From positions 1 to 5,179 of the forward strand of contig URHH01000166.1 of assembly GCA_900547615.1 (NCBI GenBank): a stretch of 5,179 nt of DNA, written 5' to 3'. This stretch comes from an uncultured Blautia sp. (GTDB taxonomy: Bacteria > Bacillota > Clostridia > Lachnospirales > Lachnospiraceae). A model generated the notes under the pieces. That model saw nothing but the letters and a program-made list of their open reading frames with translations, searched no databases and was not told the origin of the DNA. Every line of letters begins with the position of its first letter. Within the stretch, counting starts at the first letter, position 1. Below, in pieces: positions 1 to 5,179 of this stretch. A program made the translations under genes and the position numbers.

Positions 1-1495
1 CTCCAATATTTATGTCCTTTTCGTTCCACCCATGTTTCTCATAAACAGCCTGAATTGCTCTGTCCAAAATAAATGGTGCCGGAGCTGGAATAGGAAATGC
101 CCCTTCAAAAACCTGACACAATTTTCCTATATGTTCCGATAAGGTTAATCCTTTCGGAAATTCAAATGGATTTATTCGCAACGGAAAATCTGTACTGGCA
201 GATGGGGAAAATACAATCAGTTCAGGAATATCAAATAATGCCAGTTCTCTGTACTCACGTTTCGCAGGTTCTAATACTAAGAATGGAATATGTGCCTTTT
301 CTTCTGTTCCATCTTTCTTCCTAACCCTGTGATTCCATAAATTATTTGCCATATACAACATTGTATTTGTTTTTCCGGCACCTGGTACACCACACACAAA
401 CATGTGCTTTGGTAGCATATCAAATGGAATTTTCACATCATAGTTATTAGAATCTTTCCCCAGAGAAAATCCCGAATTTTTATGAACAGCAGCCGTTTCT
501 TTTGACAATTCAATATTCTCGCCATCGTACAAAACCGGTAATCTGGTAAAAGCCGCCGCTTCTTCTAAGGTAAACGTAACAGGCCAATATATCATAGAAC
601 CGGGTGTTTCCTTGCTGCAGGACTCTTCTCTTGGAGGAATCTCATTCAAATCTTCCATTCCGAAAAAACTTCCTGTTTTCTCCAAAAGATTACCATTTCC
701 TGTTTCCAGACATTCAGAAATGGCAGAATCTATCAACAACTTACTATATTGCTCGTCATTACTAAAAGAACATATTCTGCCTAAAAAACTCGGAGAAGTA
801 TCTATCGCTTTCAGCCAGTCCTCATACTGTTTTAAAACCTCATTCACATTCGGGTCTTTTTTCTCATTATGTATTTTGGAATACTCACTAATTCCAGTCT
901 TTGAATTATAACTGTTTCTTAAATAAGTAAGAGGATTTTCAAAAGCTTTATGTATTTCCTCCTCCAATTCTTTTTTCGCAAATAAATCAACTCTGTAACA
1001 ACATGGTTCATTAAATGATTCCATTAATTTAAAAATATTGTATAGCCGACAATGATCTCTTATCTTCCAATTAGGAACTACATAAAAATATGTTTTTTCA
1101 TTATTAACAGACGTTTCTAATATGCGCTCTTTTTTCCTCATAAAACACTGACAAGTATAAATTTCAGAGTTTATTTTTGGTTTCTGAATCTCTGTAAAAT
1201 TAAAGTAATTTGAAATTCCCGATGCTTTCACTAATTTCCTCATTTTATCAAAATACTTTTCATTTTTCTCAGGACTAGTAAATAACAATCGGATATTAAT
1301 TTTATTACCTTCAGGACGCTCCGGAGCATAGTCAAATAAAAAATGGATATTTACATTTCCTAACAATGCTGCGCGATAAAGCTGCCTTATAAACTGTACC
1401 TGAGCATCAAGCATTCCTTCTATTCCTGATTCTTCAAAAACCTGATACTTACTCAAAGTTAAATCTGGAATAGCTTTTATCTCATAAGCTAACAT
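1..1495 (-). CDS. HerA/FtsK-superfamily P-loop ATPase (DUF87-like), C-terminus beyond the window
   Basis: An open frame runs without a stop from ATG at 1495 to the left edge: 498 residues visible, 3' end missing. The start is set by AGGAG at 1507-1503, 7 nt upstream. Residues 369-376 read GVPGAGKT, a Walker A motif followed by NT, as in HerA-type ATPases. It sits after the strand HMFVC and is followed at about 403-415 by IPFLVLEPAKREY, the position of the second core strand. Further on is an LRINPFEFPKG segment, then an HIGKL..VFEGAFPIPAPAPFILDRAI stretch. Walker B and the arginine finger should lie beyond position 1. The first ~300 residues are a charged, mixed alpha/beta domain with no motif I recognise; just before the P-loop domain comes FTLEEAAAFTRLP, resembling the linker of VirB4/HerA-like proteins. 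No signal peptide or membrane segment is visible, so it is probably cytoplasmic. Such ATPases pump or translocate DNA or protein in conjugation, repair or phage defence; which applies cannot be decided without the neighbouring genes. A+T-rich compared with the pnp operon. Coding is nearly certain; superfamily likely; exact role unknown. Confidence 0.5.
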   Translation of the reverse strand, partial: MLAYEIKAIPDLTLSKYQVFEESGIEGMLDAQVQFIRQLYRAALLGNVNIHFLFDYAPERPEGNKINIRLLFTSPEKNEKYFDKMRKLVKASGISNYFNFTEIQKPKINSEIYTCQCFMRKKERILETSVNNEKTYFYVVPNWKIRDHCRLYNIFKLMESFNEPCCYRVDLFAKKELEEEIHKAFENPLTYLRNSYNSKTGISEYSKIHNEKKDPNVNEVLKQYEDWLKAIDTSPSFLGRICSFSNDEQYSKLLIDSAISECLETGNGNLLEKTGSFFGMEDLNEIPPREESCSKETPGSMIYWPVTFTLEEAAAFTRLPVLYDGENIELSKETAAVHKNSGFSLGKDSNNYDVKIPFDMLPKHMFVCGVPGAGKTNTMLYMANNLWNHRVRKKDGTEEKAHIPFLVLEPAKREYRELALFDIPELIVFSPSASTDFPLRINPFEFPKGLTLSEHIGKLCQVFEGAFPIPAPAPFILDRAIQAVYEKHGWNEKDINIG

Positions 1496-1502
1496 TACAT
1501 CT

Positions 1503-1507
1503 CTCCT
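1503..1507 (-). promoter_or_regulatory. Ribosome binding site deciding the ATPase start
   Basis: AGGAG on the minus strand lies 7 nt before ATG 1495. Another ATG begins at 1500 but is followed at once by TAA, giving ATGTAATG. The A of the real start is the last base of that stop. The upstream ATG is only 2 nt from the Shine-Dalgarno and encodes nothing, so 1495 is chosen. Confidence 0.5.
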
Positions 1508-1540
1508 AACAAGTAAAATACCATATTTTCTGTACCCTTA

Positions 1541-1581
1541 TTTATTCTCTTTTTATCCTACTTTATCTTATTTTATCCTAC
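1541..1581 (-). repeat. Four phased 10-bp direct repeats, probable RHH operator
   Basis: Read on the minus strand the units are GTAGGATAAA (1581-1572), ATAAGATAAA (1571-1562), GTAGGATAAA (1561-1552), one extra A, then the weaker AGAGAATAAA (1550-1541). The shared core is TARGATAAA. A 10-bp period puts each unit on the same face of the helix, as expected for cooperative binding of ribbon-helix-helix dimers (known for CopG/Arc/Omega-type regulators, whose operators are short repeats). The array overlaps the ATPase promoter and the -35 region of the TATAGT promoter, so it is placed to repress both divergent genes. The repeat is seen directly; the bound protein is inferred from the adjacent regulator gene. 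Confidence 0.5.
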
Positions 1582-1588
1582 TTGTCAA
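1560..1588 (-). promoter_or_regulatory. Predicted sigma-70 type promoter of the ATPase gene
   Basis: On the minus strand a perfect TTGACA (1588-1583) is followed after 17 bp by TAAAGT (1565-1560), which matches TATAAT at four positions including the conserved first, second and last. Transcription would start near 1553, leaving a leader of about 60 nt before ATG 1495. The 10-bp repeats at 1541-1581 cover the spacer, the -10 and the start point, so a protein bound there should block this promoter. Predicted from sequence only. Confidence 0.5.
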
Positions 1589-1594
1589 TATAGT
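1589..1594 (+). promoter_or_regulatory. Predicted -10 element of the RHH regulator gene
   Basis: TATAGT is a five-of-six match to TATAAT. It would start transcription near 1601, about 36 nt before ATG 1637. No good -35 lies 17 bp upstream (TCTTAT at 1566-1571), and that region is occupied by the 10-bp repeats. An alternative plus-strand promoter pairs TTGTCA (1582-1587) with TGGTAT (1606-1611) at 18 bp. In that case the -35 elements of the two divergent promoters are nearly the same seven bases, TTGTCAA. The choice between the two is uncertain. Confidence 0.5.
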
Positions 1595-1636
1595 ATGCCA
1601 CAAAATGGTATCTTCTATATAAAAAGGAGATTAACT

Positions 1637-1810
1637 ATGAAACCATTAAAAACTAAAGTAAGTATAACTCTTGATAACGATCTGGTTGTCAGTCTTAAAG
1701 AAATGGCGGAAGATGATGATCGCTCATTTAGTCAGTATATTAATTTGATACTAAAAGACTGGGTTTTACATCACAACAACCCACACAGCAAAACAAATTC
1801 TATTCCCTAA
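1637..1810 (+). CDS. Small ribbon-helix-helix (Arc/CopG-like) DNA-binding protein
   Basis: This 57-residue protein starts at ATG 1637, chosen because AAGGAGA (1624-1630) ends 6 nt upstream. An in-frame ATG at 1595 would add 14 residues but has no Shine-Dalgarno and would translate through this one. The fold is readable: an N-terminal beta strand with alternating residues KTKVSITL (5-12), which as a dimer pair would insert into the major groove; helix 1 from about 13 to 27 (DLVVSLKEMAEDD); an RS turn (29-30); and helix 2 FSQYINLILKDWV (31-43). A polar tail with HHNN and HSKTN follows. RHH proteins of this size act as dimeric repressors, often of their own operon, in plasmids, toxin-antitoxin pairs and mobile elements. 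It is divergent from the ATPase gene, with a phased repeat array between them, which suggests it represses both. No toxin gene follows it before the convergent dut operon, so an antitoxin role is not supported. Confidence 0.5.
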   Translation: MKPLKTKVSITLDNDLVVSLKEMAEDDDRSFSQYINLILKDWVLHHNNPHSKTNSIP

Positions 1811-1858
1811 ATATATCCTCAATTATAAGCACCGTTAAAAAAACAGATTTATCTAAAA

Positions 1859-1898
1859 CAGGGGCAGATGTAACTTATACAAGCCACATCTGCCCCTG
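1859..1898 (-). terminator. Perfect 13-bp inverted repeat, probable terminator of the dut operon
   Basis: The arms CAGGGGCAGATGT (1859-1871) and ACATCTGCCCCTG (1886-1898) are exact complements around a 14-nt loop. The loop holds a further CTT/AAG pairing. On the minus strand the G+C-rich stem is followed by TTTTAGA and later by a run of seven T (1836-1842). On the plus strand the stem is followed by GAGAGTAAAAC, with no T run. It therefore fits a Rho-independent terminator for leftward transcription from pnp-nrdG-dut, and would also shield the ATPase/RHH locus from it. Confidence 0.5.
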
Positions 1899-1908
1899 AG
1901 AGTAAAAC

Positions 1909-1959
1909 AATCTCCTGTAGAATACCAAATGTTAAAAACACCGATTTCTACAGGAGATT
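1909..1959 (-). terminator. Perfect 14-bp inverted repeat with large loop, second terminator-like hairpin
   Basis: Arms AATCTCCTGTAGAA (1909-1922) and TTCTACAGGAGATT (1946-1959) pair perfectly around a 23-nt loop that contains a small TGTT/AACA stem. It begins 40 nt beyond the dut stop codon on the minus strand and is followed there by GTTTTACTC, so it may be the first of two tandem terminators. The stem is long and only moderately G+C-rich and the loop is large, so an attachment site, a small-RNA structure or an mRNA 3'-end stabiliser are alternatives. The left arm reads AGGAGATT on the minus strand second arm, but no start codon is suitably placed after it. Confidence 0.5.
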
Positions 1960-1998
1960 CCTATTTTAAGATTTAGAGCCATCTATCGACAGCTCATT

Positions 1999-2551
1999 TT
2001 ATTTTGTTGTACTTCCAAAACCGCCGTTTCGAACGCCTTCTGCAGCATCGTCCACCGTGATTCCGTATTCTACAAATATTCCCTGCATAAATCCTGTTCC
2101 TGCAGGAATCACAAGGGTTTTTCCCTCGTTTGTATCATTTGTAAGCTTTGCAAAAATATGACCTTCATTGTCTGAATAAAAGTAATCGCTGTCAATAATC
2201 CCTACAGTATTATTTAACTGCAGGCGGTACTTAAATCCGAGACCGCTTCTGGGATAACATTTCAAAACCCAGTCCTGTTCCATTTCCACACGGATCCCTG
2301 TAGGGATTTTTACCGTTTCTCCAGGCTGTAATGTTACCTCAACAGGCGCAAAGAAATCATATCCTGCGCTTCCACTTGTAGCACGTTCTGGAAGCTTAAT
2401 TTCCTGCGCTTCCGGCAGTCGCCCGCACAGGAAGGGAAATCCCTTTATAAATCTCCTGCACTTCTTCTGCGGAGATTTCCCCGAAGGTATCTTTCCAGTC
2501 TTCCAGAAAACGCGCTTCACTTACTTTATGAAATTTTGCAATTCTTCTCAT
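1999..2551 (-). pseudogene. dut: dUTP pyrophosphatase (dUTPase), frame disrupted by a 40-bp tandem duplication
   Basis: dUTPase hydrolyses dUTP to dUMP and pyrophosphate, keeping uracil out of DNA. The natural start is ATG 2551 with AGGAG at 2567-2563. That frame reads MRRIAKFHKV... to ...LPVRATAGSAGN and stops at 2398-2396 after 51 residues. The rest of the gene continues in another frame: a second motif 1 (LPERATSGSAGYDFFA), motif 2 PRSGLG, motif 3 NNTVGIIDSDYF with the catalytic Asp, motif 4 GTGFMQGIFVEY and the C-terminal motif 5 NGGFGST, ending at 1999. Removing one 40-bp unit gives a continuous 170-residue trimeric-type dUTPase. A GTG at 2520 opens a 173-residue frame covering motifs 1-5, but its first ~37 residues are the wrong-frame reading of the true N-terminus, so I do not accept it as a start. 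Last gene of the operon, 15 nt after nrdG, whose stop overlaps the dut Shine-Dalgarno. Identity is very secure; whether the lesion is real is open. Confidence 0.5.
2362..2434 (-). repeat. Diverged direct repeat inside dut (two 33-bp copies, 40-bp period)
   Basis: Copies at 2402-2434 and 2362-2394 each encode dUTPase motif 1: ISLPVRATAGSAG in the first, IKLPERATSGSAG in the second. They match at 24 of 33 positions and share the identical 12 bases GGAAGCGCAGGA. Seven bases, AATTAAG, separate them. Because 40 is not a multiple of three, the second copy is out of frame. The differences fall mostly at synonymous or conservative sites, so the copies look like two alleles of the same gene joined head to tail rather than a recent polymerase slip. 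Confidence 0.5.
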
Positions 2552-2566
2552 ATTCCGAATTTCTCC

Positions 2567-3058
2567 TTAATCCTGATAAAGAACTGCTTTTCCCTCTCTT
2601 AGAGAGGCGGGAACATCAATCACTCTCTGATTGGAAGAGCCCTTCCATTTAAGAAGCAGTTCTTTTTTGTCAACCTCAAACTCGCCGTCTACACAAACAT
2701 CAAGATAACGGACAATCTCCAGATTTTGAATCTCTTCCCACAGAGAACCTGTATACAGCCAGATTGTTTTATCCGGATATTTCTCACGGATTTCCTTTGC
2801 AAGGGCTGTCACACCTTCCACATTGGCAGGATGAAGCGGGTCTCCGCCGGAAAAGGTAATACCGCTTACATATGCCTTATCCAGCTCCGTCATAATCTCT
2901 CTGTGCTCCGACTCTGTAAAAGGAAGACCGCCCTTGGGATCCCAGGTGATGGGATTCTGGCACTCCCTGCAGCCGTGGGAGCAGCCTGCCACCCACAGAA
3001 CTACACGAAGTCCGTCTCCGTTTAACATATCGTCTTTCGTTATATTATGGTATCTCAT
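2567..3058 (-). CDS. nrdG: Anaerobic ribonucleoside-triphosphate reductase activating protein (radical SAM)
   Basis: NrdG uses a [4Fe-4S] cluster and S-adenosylmethionine to place the glycyl radical on the class III ribonucleotide reductase NrdD, which makes dNTPs without oxygen. The 163-residue product has the usual length. It carries the radical-SAM cluster motif CxxxCxxC as C26-S-H-G-C30-R-E-C33, preceded by RVVLWVAG, and the SAM-binding GGDPL near residues 71-75. ITWDPKGG and the C-terminal SNQRVIDVPASLREGKAVLY are typical of the family. Cytoplasmic. It starts 3 nt after the pnp stop with only a weak GGAAG upstream, suggesting translational coupling to pnp. nrdD is not in the window; the more usual partner order is nrdD-nrdG, so this placement between pnp and dut is notable. 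The frame is intact, unlike its two neighbours. Confidence 0.5.
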   Translation of the reverse strand: MRYHNITKDDMLNGDGLRVVLWVAGCSHGCRECQNPITWDPKGGLPFTESEHREIMTELDKAYVSGITFSGGDPLHPANVEGVTALAKEIREKYPDKTIWLYTGSLWEEIQNLEIVRYLDVCVDGEFEVDKKELLLKWKGSSNQRVIDVPASLREGKAVLYQD

Positions 3059-3061
3059 AAT

Positions 3062-5153
3062 TTACGCTTCTTCCGGTACATCTTTCATGCTGAAACTGAT
3101 TCTTCCCATCTTGTCTTTTCCGAGGCAGATTACTTTTACCTTGTCGCCAAGTGTGAGAACATCTTCTACACGGTTAATTCTCTCTTTACAAATTTTTGAA
3201 ATGTGGACCATTCCTTCTTTGCCAGGTGCAAATTCAATAAATGCTCCAAATTCCTTAATGCTTACAACCTTACCTGTGAAAATCTGACCTGCTTCAAAAT
3301 CAGTTGCAATGATTTCCACCATTCTCTTTGCTTCTTCCATCATTTTCTGCTCTACGCCGCAGATAGATACTGCGCCTTCGTCTGTAATGTCGATTTTTAC
3401 GCCTGTACGCTCAATAATGGTGTTAATAGTCTTTCCTCTCTGACCTACTACGTCCCCAATTTTCTGTGGGTCAATCTGGATCTGGATGATTTTCGGAGCA
3501 TATTCTCCTACTGTTGCACGAGGCTTGTCAATACATTTTTCCATAACCTCTGTAAGGATATACTCTCTCGCCTCTTTTGTTCTGCGGATTGCTTCCTCTA
3601 CAATTGGTCTTGTAAGTCCGTGAATCTTAATATCCATCTGGATTGCAGTAATACCGTCATGTGTACCTGCTACCTTGAAGTCCATATCTCCGAAGAAGTC
3701 TTCAAGTCCCTGAATATCTGTAAGAACAATGTAATCGTCGTCTGTATCCCCTGTTACAAGTCCGCAGGAAATTCCGGCTACCGGTTTTTTGATCGGTACC
3801 TGCTGCCATAAGAGACATAGTGGACGCACAGATACTTGCCTGAGAAGTAGAACCGTTTGACTCAAAAGTCTCAGATACAGTACGGATTGCGTACGGGAAA
3901 TCTTCCTCTGCCGGAAGTACAGGTACAAGCGCTCTCTCTGCAAGCGCCCCATGACCGATTTCACGGCGTCCCGGTCCTCTGGATGGCTTTGTCTCTCCCA
4001 CAGAATAAGAAGGGAAATTGTAGTGGTGCATATATCTCTTAGATGTCTCAAATTCATCAAGACCGTCAAGGCGCTGTGCTTCTGCAAGAGGAGCCAGTGT
4101 TGTCATAGTACAGATCTGTGTCTGTCCACGTGTAAACATAGCAGAGCCATGTACTCTCGGAATAATATCAACCTCTGCTGCAAGCGGACGGATCTGTGTG
4201 ATCTCACGTCCGTCCGGGCGCTTGTGGTCTTTTAATATCATTTTGCGGACTGTCTTTTTCTGATACTGATAAACAGCTTCACCAAGAACAGAAAGCCACT
4301 CTTCTTTTTCTGCAAAAGCCTCAGCAAGCTTCTCTGTTACTTTTCGAATATTTTCTTCTCTTGTCTGCTTATCGTCAGAGAACACTGCCTCTTCCATTTC
4401 TGCCGGAGGAACGATTTCTTTAATTGCCTCAAAAAGTTCTTCCGGAACAGCGCAGGATTCGTAAGAATGTTTTTCTTTACCGCAGTCTGCAACGATCGTA
4501 TCGATAAATTTGATGATTTCCTGGTTTACTTCATGAGCTTTGTAAATTGCCTCAATCATTTTATCTTCCGGAATTTCGTTAGCTCCGGCCTCAATCATGA
4601 TTACTTTTTCTCTTGTAGAGGCAACCGTAAGCTGAAGATCTGAAATATCTTTCTGTGCAAGTGTAGGGTTGATCACGTACTCTCCGTCGATCAGTCCCAC
4701 CTGTGTAGTCGCACATGGACCGTCAAATGGAATATCAGAAATACAGGTTGCGATAGCAGAACCAAGCATAGCCGGAATTTCCGGATTGCACTGCGGATCT
4801 ACAGACATAACCATATTTACAAGTGTTACGTCATTTCTGTAATCCTTCGGGAAAAGAGGACGCATCGGTCTGTCAATTACACGGGAAGTCAGGATTGCAT
4901 GTTCACTTGCCTTTCCTTCTCTTTTATTAAATCCTCCCGGAATTTTTCCAACTGCATACATTTTTTCTTCATATTCAACGCTTAACGGAAAGAAATCAAT
5001 TCCCTCTCTCGGCTCTTTTGACGCAGTTGCAGTAGATAACACAGTGGTGTCGCCATAGTGCATAAGAGCAGCGCCGTTTGCCTGTTTTGCAACGCGGTCA
5101 ATATCTACAGTAAGGGTTCTTCCGGCTAATTCCATGGAATAACTTTTGTACAT
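3062..5153 (-). pseudogene. pnp: Polyribonucleotide nucleotidyltransferase (PNPase), split by a 2-nt deletion
   Basis: PNPase degrades RNA 3'-to-5' by phosphorolysis as a ring-shaped trimer. ATG 5153 has AAGGAG 7 nt upstream. The first frame (5153 to 3702, 483 residues) contains RNase PH domain 1 with the RPMRPLFP segment, the helical linker, and the start of RNase PH domain 2 with phosphate-binding R396-R397, H401 and GSTS 434-437. After MAAG (449-452) it continues into unrelated sequence. The second frame (readable from about 3799 to the stop at 3062) resumes exactly with VPIKKPVAGIS. It carries the metal-binding Asp in GLED and in DMDFK, KH domain with GQRG, and the S1 domain ending FSMKDVPEEA. 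Restoring two bases yields 697 residues with D486, D492 and K494 in register with the E. coli numbering. As written, neither fragment is a complete active enzyme. First gene of the operon here; upstream rpsO, often its neighbour, would be outside the window. Confidence 0.5.
3795..3800 (-). other. Frameshift site in pnp (GGTACC)
   Basis: On the minus strand the sequence reads GCAGCAGGTACCGATC where the conserved protein A-A-G-V-P-I needs GCAGCAGG(T)GTACCGATC or an equivalent. Two bases are missing, most simply one GT of a GTGT. The conserved VPI already reads in the new frame, so the lesion lies before it and not in the A6 run a few bases later. Confidence 0.5.
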
Positions 5154-5160
5154 ATTCTTT

Positions 5161-5166
5161 CTCCTT
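5161..5166 (-). promoter_or_regulatory. Ribosome binding site of pnp
   Basis: AAGGAG on the minus strand, 7 nt upstream of ATG 5153, fixes the pnp start. The following product MYKSYSMELAGRTL has the expected PNPase N-terminus. The promoter lies beyond the right edge. Confidence 0.5.
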
Positions 5167-5179
5167 TTCTTCTTGATAA

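Noticed and set aside
97..911. Plus-strand open frames at 97-324 and 612-911
   Set aside because: Both are antisense to the continuous ATPase frame, lack ribosome binding sites and encode no recognisable motif.
1541..1581. The short repeats as a CRISPR array or replication iterons
   Set aside because: Units are 10 bp with no spacers, which excludes CRISPR. No Rep-type gene is present to support an origin, and the overlap with promoters favours an operator.
1595..1636. Upstream in-frame ATG extending the RHH protein by 14 residues
   Set aside because: No Shine-Dalgarno precedes it; the added residues are the translation of the ribosome binding site and leader of the ATG at 1637, and the likely transcription start lies at or after it.
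1637..1810. The RHH gene as the antitoxin of a toxin-antitoxin pair
   Set aside because: No toxin-like frame follows it. Downstream are only hairpins and the convergent dut gene. The divergent ATPase is not a known toxin type.
1999..2520. A 173-residue dUTPase starting at GTG 2520
   Set aside because: Its first ~37 residues are an out-of-frame reading of the true dUTPase N-terminus, and GTG 2520 has no ribosome binding site. The correct start is ATG 2551.
3702..4087. Programmed frameshifting at the A6 run (GATCAAAAAACC) to join the two pnp fragments
   Set aside because: A shift there would give GTDQKKPVAG in place of the conserved GVPIKKPVAG. The conserved VPI reads in the new frame before the A6 run, so the lesion lies upstream of it. 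A plain 2-nt deletion or sequence error explains it better.
2726..4235. Several plus-strand open frames opposite nrdG and pnp (for example 3203-3811, 202 codons)
   Set aside because: They mirror highly conserved minus-strand proteins. Their composition (many Cys, Phe, Leu) is that of an antisense shadow and none has a convincing ribosome binding site.

Overview
The window looks like a chromosome segment from an anaerobic, low-to-moderate-GC Firmicute, most likely a gut Lachnospiraceae-type Clostridium relative. The basis is the Gram-positive style ribosome binding sites (AAGGAG), the anaerobic ribonucleotide reductase activase, and the protein sequences of PNPase and dUTPase. No 16S or other taxonomic marker is present, so this assignment is inference.

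Right part (about 1999-5179, all minus strand, read right to left): a housekeeping operon pnp - nrdG - dut. The genes are almost contiguous: 3 nt between pnp and nrdG, 15 nt between nrdG and dut. Together they cover RNA turnover (PNPase), activation of the anaerobic ribonucleotide reductase (NrdG) and removal of dUTP (dUTPase). NrdG is intact, but both flanking genes are broken in this sequence. pnp lacks two bases in a GGTACC context near 3795-3800. dut carries a diverged 40-bp tandem duplication of its motif-1 region that creates a stop and shifts the frame. With these two defects undone, the proteins come out at 697 and 170 residues with every expected motif. The defects are therefore either recent lesions or assembly/strain-mixing artefacts.

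Middle (1811-1998): a convergent intergenic region holding two perfect long inverted repeats in tandem (13-bp and 14-bp stems). Each is followed by TTTT on the minus strand, so they are probably tandem terminators of the dut operon.

Left part (1-1810): visibly more A+T-rich DNA with two divergent genes. A 57-residue ribbon-helix-helix (RHH) regulator reads rightward. A large HerA/FtsK-superfamily P-loop ATPase reads leftward and runs off the window after 498 residues; it spans the whole of positions 1-1495. The 141 bp between them hold a compact control region: a consensus TTGACA -35 for the ATPase, a TATAGT -10 for the regulator, and three to four copies of a 10-bp sequence (GTAGGATAAA type) in helical phase overlapping both promoters. 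This is what an RHH operator usually looks like. The likeliest reading is an accessory (mobile or defence-like) locus whose small repressor controls itself and the ATPase, inserted next to a core operon.
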